DNA of 64,000 nt from Syntrophales bacterium. Lineage in GTDB: Bacteria; Desulfobacterota; Syntrophia; Syntrophales; PHBD01. The position numbers and the translations under genes are program-made. The notes below the pieces were generated by a model, which did not search any database, was not told the origin of the DNA, and saw only the letters and a program-made list of their open reading frames with translations. The stretch is taken from contig DAOSEM010000005.1 of the NCBI GenBank assembly GCA_035363115.1, forward strand, positions 62,001 to 126,000. The letters run 5' to 3'. Numbering within the stretch: position 1 is the stretch's first letter; each line of letters opens with the position of its first letter. Below, in pieces: positions 17,006-25,054 of the stretch.

Positions 17006-18016
17006 ATGGCGGTAAAGGCAGCGATCAATGGATTCGGCAGGGTCGGGCGTTACCTCGTCCGGGCCTGTCTCGGGTATGAAGACGACATTGAAATCGTAGC
17101 AATCAACTCCCGGGCCAAGCCGGAAAACCTGGCGCATCTCCTGAAGTACGATTCGGTCCACGGCAGGTTCGGGGCCGATGTTGTTGTGGATGGAAAAGAC
17201 CTGGTGATCAACGGCCGGAAGATCGTTGTCACCAACGTAACGTCCCCTCTGTCGGATCTTCCCTGGAAAGAGCTCGGTGTGGACATCGTTCTCGAGTCGA
17301 CGGGCAAGTTCCGCAAGAAGGACGAGGTCTCCGGGCATCTCGATGCGGGCGCGAAAAAGGTCATCCTTGCCGTTCCGGGCAAAGGGATCGACGGAACCTT
17401 CGTCATGGGCGTCAACGAGGCCTCCTACGATCCGGCGAAGCACCACATCATCTCCAACGCCTCCTGTACGACCAACTGCCTGGCCCCCGTGGTGAAGGTC
17501 CTCCACGACCGGTTCACGATCAAACGGGGACTCATGACGACGGTCCATGCCTACACCATGGACCAGCGCCTGCTGGACGGCTCCCACAAGGACCTGCGGC
17601 GGGGCAGGGCGGCCGCCATGTCCATCGTGCCCACGACGACCGGCGCCGCCAAGGCGGTCACCGAGGTGATCCCGGACCTGAAAGGCAAGATGGACGGCCT
17701 GGCCATGCGCGTTCCCACGCCGAACGTCTCGGTGGTGGATTTCGTGGCGGAGCTGGGACGGAACGTCACGGTCAACGAGGTGAACGGAGCCCTGAAGGAG
17801 GCCGCCGAGGGCCCGCTGAAGGGGATCCTGCTCTATTGCGAAGAAGAGCTTGTCTCCGTGGACTTCACCAGCAGCCCCTATTCGTCCATCGTGGATGCCC
17901 CGCTGACGAACGTCGTCGACGGGAACTTCGTCAAGGTCTTCTCCTGGTACGACAACGAAAGCGGCTATGCCTGCCGCATGCGGGACCTGGCCGTCTACAT
18001 CGGTAAAAAAATGTGA
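17006..18016 (+). CDS. gapA: Glyceraldehyde-3-phosphate dehydrogenase, type I
   Basis: A 336-residue GAPDH: NAD-binding INGFGRVGR, catalytic Cys in SNASCTTNCLAP, HAYTMDQRLLDG, RGRAAAMSIVPTTTGAAKAV, and the C-terminal WYDNESGYACR. GAGAGGAG lies six bases before the ATG. The coenzyme loop after beta-2 reads AINSRAKPENLAHL, where NAD-specific enzymes usually have an Asp after Asn; this could relax the choice between NAD and NADP. tpiA follows within eight bases, so this is a lower-glycolysis/gluconeogenesis operon. Confidence 0.95.
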   Translation: MAVKAAINGFGRVGRYLVRACLGYEDDIEIVAINSRAKPENLAHLLKYDSVHGRFGADVVVDGKDLVINGRKIVVTNVTSPLSDLPWKELGVDIVLESTGKFRKKDEVSGHLDAGAKKVILAVPGKGIDGTFVMGVNEASYDPAKHHIISNASCTTNCLAPVVKVLHDRFTIKRGLMTTVHAYTMDQRLLDGSHKDLRRGRAAAMSIVPTTTGAAKAVTEVIPDLKGKMDGLAMRVPTPNVSVVDFVAELGRNVTVNEVNGALKEAAEGPLKGILLYCEEELVSVDFTSSPYSSIVDAPLTNVVDGNFVKVFSWYDNESGYACRMRDLAVYIGKKM

Positions 18017-18024
18017 GGGATGGG

Positions 18025-18783
18025 ATGCCGAGACCGCTGATCGCCGGGAACTGGAAGATGCACATGACCGTGGGCGAGGCGGTGGAGTATGCCCGGCGGC
18101 TCCGGGAACGGCTTCCGGAGCCGATGGACCGGGATGTCGTCATTGCACCGCCCTTCACGGCCCTCTGGCCCGTCTCCCGCGAACTGGAGGGTTCCCCCGT
18201 CGGCCTGGGCGCCCAGAACGTCAGTGATGAGCCGAAGGGCGCCTTCACGGGGGAGGTGTCCGCCGCGATGCTGGCCGATGCGGGCTGCCGATACGTCATT
18301 GTGGGCCACTCAGAGCGGAGGAAGCTCTTCGGCGAAGAGGATGCCTGGATCAACCGGAAACTGATCGCGGTCCTGAAGGCGGGACTGACCCCCATCCTGT
18401 GCGTCGGCGAGACCCTGGCCCAGCGGGAGGCGGGGAACGCGTTCCCTGTTATTGTCGGGCAGATAAATGCGGGGTTGAAGAATTTGGAAGCCGGTGATAT
18501 AGGCCGTTGCGTTGTCGCCTATGAGCCCGTATGGGCCATCGGAACCGGGCGGACGGCCACTCCGGATCAGGCGGAGGAGGTTCACTCCTTCATTCGATGC
18601 CGTGTTGCGGCGCTTTTTGGCGAGGAACAATCCGCCGGTCTCAGGATTCTTTATGGCGGGAGCGTCACGCCGGAGAACATCGACCGGCTGATGGAAAGCA
18701 GGCAGATCAACGGAGCCCTCGTCGGGGGGGCGAGCCTGAATATCGATTCCTTCTCGCGGATCGTGCGTTATCAAAGAGGATAA
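18025..18783 (+). CDS. tpiA: Triose-phosphate isomerase
   Basis: Interconverts dihydroxyacetone phosphate and glyceraldehyde-3-phosphate. 252 residues from ATG 18025 (a GTG four codons upstream is also in frame). Catalytic residues are visible: Asn-Lys in IAGNWKMH, His in IVGHSERR, Glu in VVAYEPVWAIGTG, and the flexible loop just after; YGGSV binds phosphate. Complete. Confidence 0.96.
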   Translation: MPRPLIAGNWKMHMTVGEAVEYARRLRERLPEPMDRDVVIAPPFTALWPVSRELEGSPVGLGAQNVSDEPKGAFTGEVSAAMLADAGCRYVIVGHSERRKLFGEEDAWINRKLIAVLKAGLTPILCVGETLAQREAGNAFPVIVGQINAGLKNLEAGDIGRCVVAYEPVWAIGTGRTATPDQAEEVHSFIRCRVAALFGEEQSAGLRILYGGSVTPENIDRLMESRQINGALVGGASLNIDSFSRIVRYQRG

Positions 18784-18798
18784 AAGGAGTTTTCTTCC

Positions 18799-19170
18799 GT
18801 GCAGACCTTGATCAGCGTCATTCACATCGTGATGTGCTTCGTTCTCATCGCCGTCGTGCTTCTTCAGGCGGGGAAGGGAGCCAACATGGGAGCCGCCTTC
18901 GGGGGGTCCAGCCAGACCGTTTTCGGCAGCAGCGGGCCGGGGACATTCCTGAGCAAGATGACCACCGCCGTGGCCGTCGTCTTCATGCTGACGTCCCTCG
19001 TGCTTTCCCACCCGGCTTTTCAGGGAGCCACTTCCGTTGTGAAGGGTGCCCGGCCGGCCGCGGAGAAGGCCCAGCCGGCCCCGGTGCTTCCGGCGCCGCC
19101 CGCGACACAGGGAGCCCAGGCACCGGCAGTACCGGCGGCTCCGCCCGCGTCTGCACCGGCCGCGAAGTAG
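18799..19170 (+). CDS. secG: Preprotein translocase subunit SecG
   Basis: A 123-residue SecG: two membrane helices (LISVIHIVMCFVLIAVVLLQ and TTAVAVVFMLTSLVLS) joined by the conserved LLQAGKGANMGAAFGGSSQ loop. The C-terminus from about residue 80 is an Ala/Pro-rich tail without predicted structure. GTG start with AAGGAG upstream. Usual position: after tpiA and just before tRNA-Leu. Confidence 0.93.
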   Translation: MQTLISVIHIVMCFVLIAVVLLQAGKGANMGAAFGGSSQTVFGSSGPGTFLSKMTTAVAVVFMLTSLVLSHPAFQGATSVVKGARPAAEKAQPAPVLPAPPATQGAQAPAVPAAPPASAPAAK

Positions 19171-19202
19171 CCGGCTTGCGTGTCCGCGAACCGGTTTTCG
19201 GG

Positions 19203-19231
19203 TTGACAAAAACCGGCGGACCCTGTAGTGT
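19203..19231 (+). promoter_or_regulatory. Promoter for tRNA-Leu
   Basis: TTGACA (19203-19208), 17-bp spacer, TAGTGT (19226-19231). A start near 19238 would leave a leader of about 60 bases before the tRNA. Confidence 0.6.
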
Positions 19232-19299
19232 TGCGACCCTGTCAAACAAAGGCTCCGGGCGGGATAACAGCCCGGAGAAGAAGTGAAAATGCGAATCAT

Positions 19300-19386
19300 G
19301 CCGAAGTGGTGGAACCTGGTAGACACGCTATCTTGAGGGGGTAGTGGGCCACGCCCGTGCGGGTTCAAATCCCGCCTTCGGCACCA
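19300..19386 (+). tRNA. tRNA-Leu(GAG)
   Basis: Class II tRNA of 87 bases with encoded CCA. Acceptor stem GCCGAAG/CTTCGGC, discriminator A, anticodon stem CTATC/GGTAG with loop TTGAGGG (anticodon GAG), a long variable arm and T-loop GTTCAAATC. An accessory block with toxin-antitoxin genes begins right after it. Confidence 0.95.
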
Positions 19387-19483
19387 TGAATGAAAACGGA
19401 GGGTTGACTCATGTTAGGGGTTGACCCTCTTTTCTTTTGAGGGTGTTTGGTCAACGTTTTGGTCAACACTTTAGTCATCCATT

Positions 19484-19783
19484 TTAAGGCATTTTGAGAA
19501 GCCTTTCGCTCCGCCAGACGCGAACAACTCTTACCCTGTTTTCATCGAGGCGATAAACAATTCGAAAAGGTGGAAAGACGATTTCCCTCAGGTTGGCAAT
19601 GCCAAACTCCGGTACGATGCGACCACTCTCCGGGAAGTCGGCAAGCCTCTCAATTTTTGAGATGATTTCCTTGAGAAGCTTTTCGCCCACGGCGGGGACT
19701 TGTTGATTGGTATACCAGGACGAAATGGATTCCAGATCCCTGACCGCAGATGCAGCGAAGGTGATTCGTTTCTTGTGCGGCAT
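19484..19783 (-). CDS. RelE/ParE family toxin
   Basis: A 99-residue protein of the RelE/ParE fold: FAASAVRDLESISSWY at the N-terminus, RLADFPESGRIVPEFG in the middle, and REIVFPPFRIVYRLDENRVRVVRVW at the end (in parts). The pattern is closest to the ParE/plasmid-stabilisation subgroup, many of which poison gyrase; RelE-like mRNA cleavage cannot be excluded. It follows its antitoxin gene by two bases on the minus strand. Confidence 0.85.
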   Translation of the reverse strand: MPHKKRITFAASAVRDLESISSWYTNQQVPAVGEKLLKEIISKIERLADFPESGRIVPEFGIANLREIVFPPFRIVYRLDENRVRVVRVWRSERLLKMP

Positions 19784-19785
19784 GG

Positions 19786-20064
19786 TTATTTGCCAAGATC
19801 AAGGCGCTTCTTAACATCTTCCAGGCTCATTTCCCGACCTTCTTCCAGGTCCATCAAGCCCTGTACAACCCCTCGCAGAAACGCCTGTTCCTCGGATTGA
19901 GCTTCATAGTCTTTGAGCGATTGGACGACGGCAATGCCCCTGCCGCGGCTGGTCAGAAGGACAGGTCGGCTTGTCTTGTCCACCTGGTTGACGATCCGAC
20001 CTGGATTCATCTTCAGATCGCTGATCGGCACGATGTCTTCCGAATACTTCACATTGGGACTCAT
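19786..20064 (-). CDS. Phd/YefM family antitoxin
   Basis: A 92-residue protein with the Phd/YefM N-terminal DNA-binding pattern: EDIVPISDLKMNPGRIVNQV, then RPVLLTSRGRGIAVVQSLKDYE. The C-terminal part (VVQGLMDLEEGREMSLEDVKKRL) would wrap the toxin. GGAGG is upstream of the ATG. It should repress its own promoter, which lies at 20098-20126 next to a palindrome at 20127-20145. Confidence 0.87.
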   Translation of the reverse strand: MSPNVKYSEDIVPISDLKMNPGRIVNQVDKTSRPVLLTSRGRGIAVVQSLKDYEAQSEEQAFLRGVVQGLMDLEEGREMSLEDVKKRLDLGK

Positions 20065-20097
20065 GGAAACCTCCTGAGTGGTCCGTTATTTTCCCCG

Positions 20098-20126
20098 TAA
20101 ATAGCACCTCTAAAATGGTCCGTCAA
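20098..20126 (-). promoter_or_regulatory. Promoter of the Phd/ParE operon
   Basis: Minus strand TTGACG (20121-20126), 17-bp spacer, TATTTA (20098-20103), 34 bases upstream of the antitoxin ATG. Confidence 0.65.
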
Positions 20127-20145
20127 CTGGTTTAATTTAGACCAG
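20127..20145. promoter_or_regulatory. Palindrome abutting the TA promoter
   Basis: CTGGTTTAATTTAGACCAG is a 19-bp palindrome with one mismatched pair type (form CTGGTnTAAnTTAnACCAG). It touches the -35 box of the TA promoter, a likely place for antitoxin or toxin-antitoxin complex binding. Confidence 0.5.
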
Positions 20146-20352
20146 GGTGAATAGGAGGTAGGCCGTGTATTGAAGAATTTTCAGGTTCGGAATGTTCTGA
20201 ACAGAAAGCTTCTATGCGGGAGGATGGGTCAAAACCGGATGCCGATGGAGGATCAAAATCCAATGTCGCTTGACAGGAGCAGACGCTCGCCGTTTCCGTC
20301 TCGCCACCGCCTCGACATCAGAGGTGTCGTTTGGTGTCAATTCAAGAGTATT

Positions 20353-20468
20353 ATACCCGATCGGGAATATTCTACATTGTTTCAGGCTGAATTCTGGTAT
20401 AAATTCCCGAACGGGAATATTACTCTTGACAGGCCTCATCACTCCATGAAATATTCCCGTACGGGAAT
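20353..20468. promoter_or_regulatory. Three HipB-type operators at exact 50-bp spacing
   Basis: Three near-identical palindromes lie at 20353-20368 (ATACCCGATCGGGAAT), 20403-20418 (ATTCCCGAACGGGAAT) and 20453-20468 (ATTCCCGTACGGGAAT). Their starts are exactly 50 bp apart. The consensus is TTCCCGNNCGGGAA. The third overlaps the -10 region of the promoter in front of hipB, as expected for autorepression by the HipB dimer. Confidence 0.8.
20426..20455 (+). promoter_or_regulatory. hipBA promoter
   Basis: TTGACA (20426-20431) and AATATT (20450-20455) with an 18-bp spacer, between operators 2 and 3, with the -10 inside operator 3. It lies 30 bases upstream of the hipB ATG. Confidence 0.6.
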
Positions 20469-20484
20469 CATGCGCGAGGTGTCT

Positions 20485-20715
20485 ATGAAGACTGTTATAA
20501 TGTTCACCGCCGATATTGGGGCTGCCATCCGGAAAAAAAGAAAGGGGGATGGCTTGACTCTCGTCGATGCCGCGGGGCTCTGTAACGTGAATTACCGGTT
20601 TCTTTCCGACCTCGAAAACGGAAAAGAAACGGTGCAACTTGGAAAGGTCCTCCAGGTGCTCCATTGTCTTGGCATCGAGATCCATCTGACGGACAGGATA
20701 CGGACCAATGCCTGA
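20485..20715 (+). CDS. hipB: HipB-like antitoxin (XRE-family HTH)
   Basis: A 76-residue helix-turn-helix protein: IGAAIRKKRKGDGLTLVDAA is the first helices, LCNVNYRFLSDLENGKET the recognition part, then VLQVLHCLGIEIHLTD, the usual HipB C-terminus. It should bind HipA and the three palindromes upstream. GAGG sits five bases before ATG 20485; the frame is open back to 20170, but that would read through the promoter and operators. Overlaps hipA by eight bases. Confidence 0.87.
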   Translation: MKTVIMFTADIGAAIRKKRKGDGLTLVDAAGLCNVNYRFLSDLENGKETVQLGKVLQVLHCLGIEIHLTDRIRTNA

Positions 20716-21949
20716 ATGGGAACCCGGCCTGGATGTCTATTTCCGGAATCGTCTGATCGGCCGGCTCTGGCTCGATGGGAGCCACAGGTTTGCATTCATG
20801 TATGCAGACGATTGGGTCAGGGATCCTCTCGCAATTCCGATATCGCTGTCTATGCCGCTTCGAACAGAAGTCTATGCCGATGACGCGAGCAGGCCGTTCT
20901 TCGCAAATCTCCTGCCGGAGGGAGAGATTCGCAGGCTGATTGCCCGTCGACTCGGTATTTCGGAAGCAAATGATTACGGCCTCTTGGAGAGAATCGGCGG
21001 GGAGTGTGCCGGGGCCGTATCCCTCGTGCCTTCAGGCGAAAAACCTCCGGATGCTCCCGGGTATGAGGAATTGGATGCCGGAGCGTTGCAACGGATCATC
21101 CAGGAACTGCCTCGGAAACCGCTGTTGGCTGGCGAAAAGGGAATCCGTCTTTCCCTCGCCGGCGCGCAGAGCAAGCTTCCCGTTTTCATTAGCGGCGAAG
21201 GGATATCCATTGCCACGGGAAGCAGCCCCAGTACGCACATCCTGAAGCCGCCGATTCCGGGATTGGAAGGTACCGTCGATAATGAAGCATTTTGCATGAC
21301 CCTTGCCGCCCAAATCGGCCTGCCGGTTCCCGCCGTCTCGATCCGTCGGGAAGCGGACATTCTTCTGGTGGTCGATCGTTACGACCGGATCAAAGAGCCG
21401 GACGGCACCGTAACAAGACTGCACCAGGAGGATTTCTGCCAGGCGCTTGGTTATCTTCCAGACCAGAAATACGAAGCGGAAGGCGGCCCGTCCCTGGCGG
21501 AGTGTTCTTCCCTGGTTCGCGCCAGAAGCGTGCAACCGGCGGCCGATATGAAAGCCCTGCTGTCGTGGATTGTCTTTAACACCGTTATTGGAAACGCCGA
21601 CGCCCACGCCAAGAATCTGGCCATTCTGCACCTGGAAAAAGGGCCGCAACTGGCTCCGTTTTATGACCTGCTTTCTACACAGGTTTATCCGGACCTGGCG
21701 GATAAGTATGCCATGAAGATCGGAGGAGAGAACAGACCGGACTGGCTTCAGGTTCGTCATTGGGAGCGCATGGCCGACAGCCTCGAAATCAAGAGGCGGT
21801 TTGTTCTGGGTGAGGTCCGGCGAGTGGCCGGGAGGACTGCTCTGGAGGCGGAAAAGCTTGCCGAAGGTTATCGGAAGGCACGGGAGGGCAAGGCGATCGT
21901 TGAGAAAATCGTTGACCTGATCCGGAAGAGAGCGGGCAGGATTCCATAA
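20708..21949 (+). CDS. hipA: HipA-like serine/threonine kinase toxin
   Basis: A 413-residue type II toxin kinase of the HipA family, which in E. coli phosphorylates glutamyl-tRNA synthetase and causes persistence. It has the N-terminal Couple_hipA region (LDVYFRNRLIGRLWLDG, FFANLLPEGE), the ATP-loop equivalent RLSLAGAQSKLPV, the catalytic GNADAHAKNLAI and the metal-binding APFYDLLST. All key kinase residues appear present, so it is probably active. Full length and translationally coupled to hipB. The actual target here is unknown. Confidence 0.9.
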   Translation: MPEWEPGLDVYFRNRLIGRLWLDGSHRFAFMYADDWVRDPLAIPISLSMPLRTEVYADDASRPFFANLLPEGEIRRLIARRLGISEANDYGLLERIGGECAGAVSLVPSGEKPPDAPGYEELDAGALQRIIQELPRKPLLAGEKGIRLSLAGAQSKLPVFISGEGISIATGSSPSTHILKPPIPGLEGTVDNEAFCMTLAAQIGLPVPAVSIRREADILLVVDRYDRIKEPDGTVTRLHQEDFCQALGYLPDQKYEAEGGPSLAECSSLVRARSVQPAADMKALLSWIVFNTVIGNADAHAKNLAILHLEKGPQLAPFYDLLSTQVYPDLADKYAMKIGGENRPDWLQVRHWERMADSLEIKRRFVLGEVRRVAGRTALEAEKLAEGYRKAREGKAIVEKIVDLIRKRAGRIP

Positions 21950-21975
21950 AGCGTATGCTGTCCGGGTTGGCAGAA

Positions 21976-22004
21976 TTGACTTGTCGGAAGGATTCGCCTA
22001 TGGT
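21976..22004 (+). promoter_or_regulatory. Possible promoter of the ClpX-like gene
   Basis: TTGACT (21976-21981), 17-bp spacer, TATGGT (21999-22004), just after the hipA stop. This suggests separate transcription of the next gene. Confidence 0.45.
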
Positions 22005-22056
22005 TTTCATCCGCCCAAAGAATCCATTTCTTCACGATCGGAAAGGAAGAGCATTC

Positions 22057-23154
22057 ATGGCAAAAGCATATCTCCCTGTTGATATCTTTCAGTATTTGTC
22101 CGGCAAGGTACTGGGGCAGGAAGACGTTCTCCGGAAGGTCTCCGTGGCGGTCTACAAGCACATCGAAGGGCTCCGGTCGGGAAGCGTGCTGATGATCGGC
22201 AACAGCGGCACCGGGAAGACGACCATCATGAAGTCGATTCAACAGTTCTACAACGACCATGAAGGACTCGATCCGTTCAAGATCATGACCATTACCAACG
22301 CCAACATGCTGCTGGACCAGGAAGGGGCGATCAACACCATCCGCCTGTTCAAGAATCTCGAAAACGAGGTGATGGCCGCAACGGGGTTTAAGGCCACGGC
22401 GGAGGAAATGAAGGAATACATCGAAAACTCGACGGTCTGCATCGACGAGATCGACAAGATATCGTCCAAGATATCGGGGAAGGTCAATCCGACGGGAATC
22501 AGCATCCAGCAGTCCCTGCTGACCCTTCTCGAGGGGGAGACGATTCTCCTGGAAACGGGACTGTACGATGAAGAAGGCAAGCGCAAGATCAAGCTGCCCA
22601 TCGATACCTCCCGGATGCTCTTCATCTGCGGCGGTGCCTTCGAGGAGCTCTATGATCAAGTTTACGACCTGATCGCGAAACACGGCGACGAGAGGGTATT
22701 CAAGGAGACCGCGCAGCTCGGAGCCCAAGGCATCCGCTACAAAGTCAGCTTTACCCTGAAGGACTCCCTGAAGCTTTCCGACCTGTTCACGTACGGGATG
22801 TATCCGCAGTTCATCTCCCGCTTTAGTACCATCGCCGTCCTGGACAACCTCGGCAAGAGCGACCTGAAGCAGATCATGCTACAGGCTGACGATTCCCCGT
22901 TTCGGTATGCCCGGGAATACTTCGGTTCCATGGGCATCGACCTCCGGATTACCGACGACGCCCTTGACCTGATCGCTACCCACGCTCTGGACGATCTGCG
23001 CATCGGCGCGCGGGCCCTGCGGGAAGTGTTCGGGCGGATCATCGCAGGCTATGAGTTCGATCCCTACCGGGCGGAAGGAATCATAAAGAACGAGGAAGAA
23101 AAGCCCGTCCTGACCATCGACAGGAACACCGTGGCAAATCACCTCACCCGATAA
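22057..23154 (+). CDS. ClpX-like AAA+ ATPase without zinc domain
   Basis: A 365-residue AAA+ protein of the ClpX/HslU type: Walker A GNSGTGKTT, Walker B VCIDEIDKISSKISG, Arg-finger region MYPQFISRF, sensor 2 DLRIGARALREVF. Compared with ClpX it lacks the N-terminal zinc-binding domain and shows no IGF-type ClpP-docking loop. It may therefore work alone as an unfoldase or with another partner. ATG 22057 has GAAAGGA upstream. It sits next to HipBA and between tRNA-Leu and the pilin genes, in what looks like a small accessory block. Its substrate is unknown. Confidence 0.82.
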   Translation: MAKAYLPVDIFQYLSGKVLGQEDVLRKVSVAVYKHIEGLRSGSVLMIGNSGTGKTTIMKSIQQFYNDHEGLDPFKIMTITNANMLLDQEGAINTIRLFKNLENEVMAATGFKATAEEMKEYIENSTVCIDEIDKISSKISGKVNPTGISIQQSLLTLLEGETILLETGLYDEEGKRKIKLPIDTSRMLFICGGAFEELYDQVYDLIAKHGDERVFKETAQLGAQGIRYKVSFTLKDSLKLSDLFTYGMYPQFISRFSTIAVLDNLGKSDLKQIMLQADDSPFRYAREYFGSMGIDLRITDDALDLIATHALDDLRIGARALREVFGRIIAGYEFDPYRAEGIIKNEEEKPVLTIDRNTVANHLTR

Positions 23155-23551
23155 GGTTCCACCGGTTCATGGACTCCCCGTTAACTCCGTTGCATCATCC
23201 ACTGTAAAGAGCGGGCCGTGGGGGGCAGATCATCGGAGCATGTTGCAGACATGCGCTGAGGATTTTGGGTATCTCCGGTCCTTTTTTCCATCCCGGCTAT
23301 CACCACCCCAAAACAGGTCAGGATGCGGATTCAGAATGTACCGCCTTTTGTTCGCTATATTGCCCGACACGGCATCACAGGAAAGAAGTACCACTCTTCA
23401 GAAAAACTGCCATGGGACGAACGGCTGGACAGATCCTCGACATGACCTTTCATGATCATAAATTGATTCAAGCAGAAAATTATGCCACCTAATAAAAAAC
23501 TGTTACTTTTTGCCTTTACATATTGTACCTATAACTAAAGGTATAGTCCTC
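23155..23551. other. Intergenic, no gene seen
   Basis: About 400 bases between the ClpX-like gene and the minor-pilin operon. The short frames here have no ribosome site or family likeness. The last 60 bases are AT-rich (TTGCCT, TTTACA, TATAAC, TATAGT can be found), but no pair has good spacing, so I do not call a promoter. Confidence 0.5.
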
Positions 23552-24043
23552 ATGAGGCGCAAGATGAATGGCTCAACGAAGATAATAGCCAAGGGATTCA
23601 CGATGATAGAAATCATCGCTGTCTTGATGCTCCTTGGTATTATCGCAGCGGTTGTGGCTGTCAGGGGCTTCTCGACGGACGCGTACAGCCTTAATGGCAC
23701 CACCGAGAGCATCAAGACCCACATCCGTTTGGCCCAGACCCGGGCCATGAGCACCAACGCCGTCTGGGGCATTCATTTTGACAGTTCGAAGAGCTACTAC
23801 ATGTTCAAAAACGGATCGGTTGCAAACCGGGTTGTTCTTCCCGGCCAGGATGCGGACAGCGCCACCTTTGCGGCCAACGGTCCATCCGTGACGAGCGGTG
23901 TCATCGTCAGCTTCGACAAATTCGGAAGGCCCTATACGGATGCCGCTGCAACCGCCCTCCAGGGCGTGAACCGGACGATCACGGTTTCCTACGGAGGATC
24001 GGAAGACATCACCATCACGAAGAATACGGGGTTCATACCATGA
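23552..24043 (+). CDS. Prepilin-type protein, GspH/FimT-like
   Basis: A 163-residue minor pilin from ATG 23552. Leader ending KGFTMIEIIAVLMLLGIIAAVVAV has Gly-Phe at the cleavage site and Glu at +5. It continues with the GspH/FimT pattern SIKTHIRLAQTRAMSTNAVWGIHFD. It opens a four-gene operon (overlapping the next gene by four bases). Such minor pilins form the tip or priming complex of type IV pili. Confidence 0.82.
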   Translation: MRRKMNGSTKIIAKGFTMIEIIAVLMLLGIIAAVVAVRGFSTDAYSLNGTTESIKTHIRLAQTRAMSTNAVWGIHFDSSKSYYMFKNGSVANRVVLPGQDADSATFAANGPSVTSGVIVSFDKFGRPYTDAAATALQGVNRTITVSYGGSEDITITKNTGFIP

Positions 24044-24465
24044 GCGGCTTCAGGCGATTTCATGGAGAGGACGGGTTCTCGCTGGTCGAGCTGATCGTAA
24101 CCCTCGTCATAGCGGCGATCCTTGGCACTCTCCTGGTTGTCTATATGGGGACGGGAATCACCAAGAGCGGCATCCCGGTCATATGGGTGAAACAGGAGTT
24201 TACCGTCTTCAAGGTTATGGAGCGAGTCACGGCCGACTACCAGGCGGCCCTGAAAACGACACCGTTCAACCTGGCCACCTTCGCGTCGCAGATCGACACC
24301 GCCACGAAAGTCAATGCCAGGTACGGCTCCGATATCGACAGCTCGACCGTGGTCAGCACGGCATTTCCGGCAGACGGCGGAACGGAGACCGGGACCGACC
24401 CGAATATCATCAAGGTGACCCTTCGCAAGGGAGATCAATCGGTTACGGCCCTTTTCACCCAGTGA
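24040..24465 (+). CDS. Prepilin-type minor pilin (GspI/PilV-like position)
   Basis: A 141-residue protein with leader GEDGFSLVELIVTLVIAAILGTLLV: Gly-Phe cleavage site, Glu at +5. The globular domain is about 100 residues, with no recognised family. By position it would be the second minor pilin of the operon. Starts inside the end of the previous gene. Confidence 0.75.
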   Translation: MSGFRRFHGEDGFSLVELIVTLVIAAILGTLLVVYMGTGITKSGIPVIWVKQEFTVFKVMERVTADYQAALKTTPFNLATFASQIDTATKVNARYGSDIDSSTVVSTAFPADGGTETGTDPNIIKVTLRKGDQSVTALFTQ

Positions 24466-24480
24466 CAAGGAGATGAGGCC

Positions 24481-25032
24481 TTGAAGAAAGAGCAGAAAAG
24501 GGAAAGCGGCTTCACGCTCCTGGAGGTGATCCTGGTCCTGCTTCTGGTTGGGATCGTTTCCGCCGTTGCAGGGATGGGTATCGTCCGGGCTGTGGAAGGA
24601 TATGTGTTCGCCCGTGATAACAGCTCGATGACCCAGAAGGCTCAATTGGCCCTGTCGCGGATGACCCGGGAGATGATCGAGATCCAGGGTGTGACGACAG
24701 CGGGCGGATCGAGCATCATGTTTACGGCTCCGATGGGAGCCGTTTCGGATACCCGGACCATCGGCCTCGTCGGGACGACCGTGAAGCTTGCCGAGGGGGC
24801 AACGGCCCTGGCATCGGGTGATACCCTGGTGGATAACGTTGCCAGCCTTGCGATGACCTATTCGAAATCCGACGGATCGGCCTGGGTATTGGGAACGGAT
24901 GCGGTCAACCTGCTGGCCCGCATCGACATCTTGCTCCGATTGACCCGGCAGGATGTCGGGGGTGGTTACCTGGAATTCACAACGACGGTCAATCCCAGGA
25001 ACACGGGGAATGTCAACGCCCCGGTCGGTTAA
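24481..25032 (+). CDS. Prepilin-type minor pilin, GspJ/PilW-like
   Basis: A 183-residue protein with leader ESGFTLLEVILVLLLVGIVSAVAG and then QKAQLALSRMTREMIEIQGV, the helix pattern of GspJ/PilW proteins. The C-terminus carries IDILLRL-type strands. The start codon is TTG with AAGGAG 12 bases upstream. Third gene of the minor-pilin operon. Confidence 0.78.
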   Translation: MKKEQKRESGFTLLEVILVLLLVGIVSAVAGMGIVRAVEGYVFARDNSSMTQKAQLALSRMTREMIEIQGVTTAGGSSIMFTAPMGAVSDTRTIGLVGTTVKLAEGATALASGDTLVDNVASLAMTYSKSDGSAWVLGTDAVNLLARIDILLRLTRQDVGGGYLEFTTTVNPRNTGNVNAPVG

Positions 25033-25054
25033 CGGAAATGCAAAGGAGCGGACC

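Noticed and set aside
20170..20484. N-terminal extension of HipB
   Set aside because: It would translate through the promoter and all three operators; the ATG at 20485 has its own ribosome site and gives a normal HipB length.
19300..23154. tRNA-Leu as an integration site for the toxin-antitoxin block
   Set aside because: I looked for a second copy of the tRNA-Leu 3' end downstream and found none, and there is no integrase, so I do not call a mobile element here.
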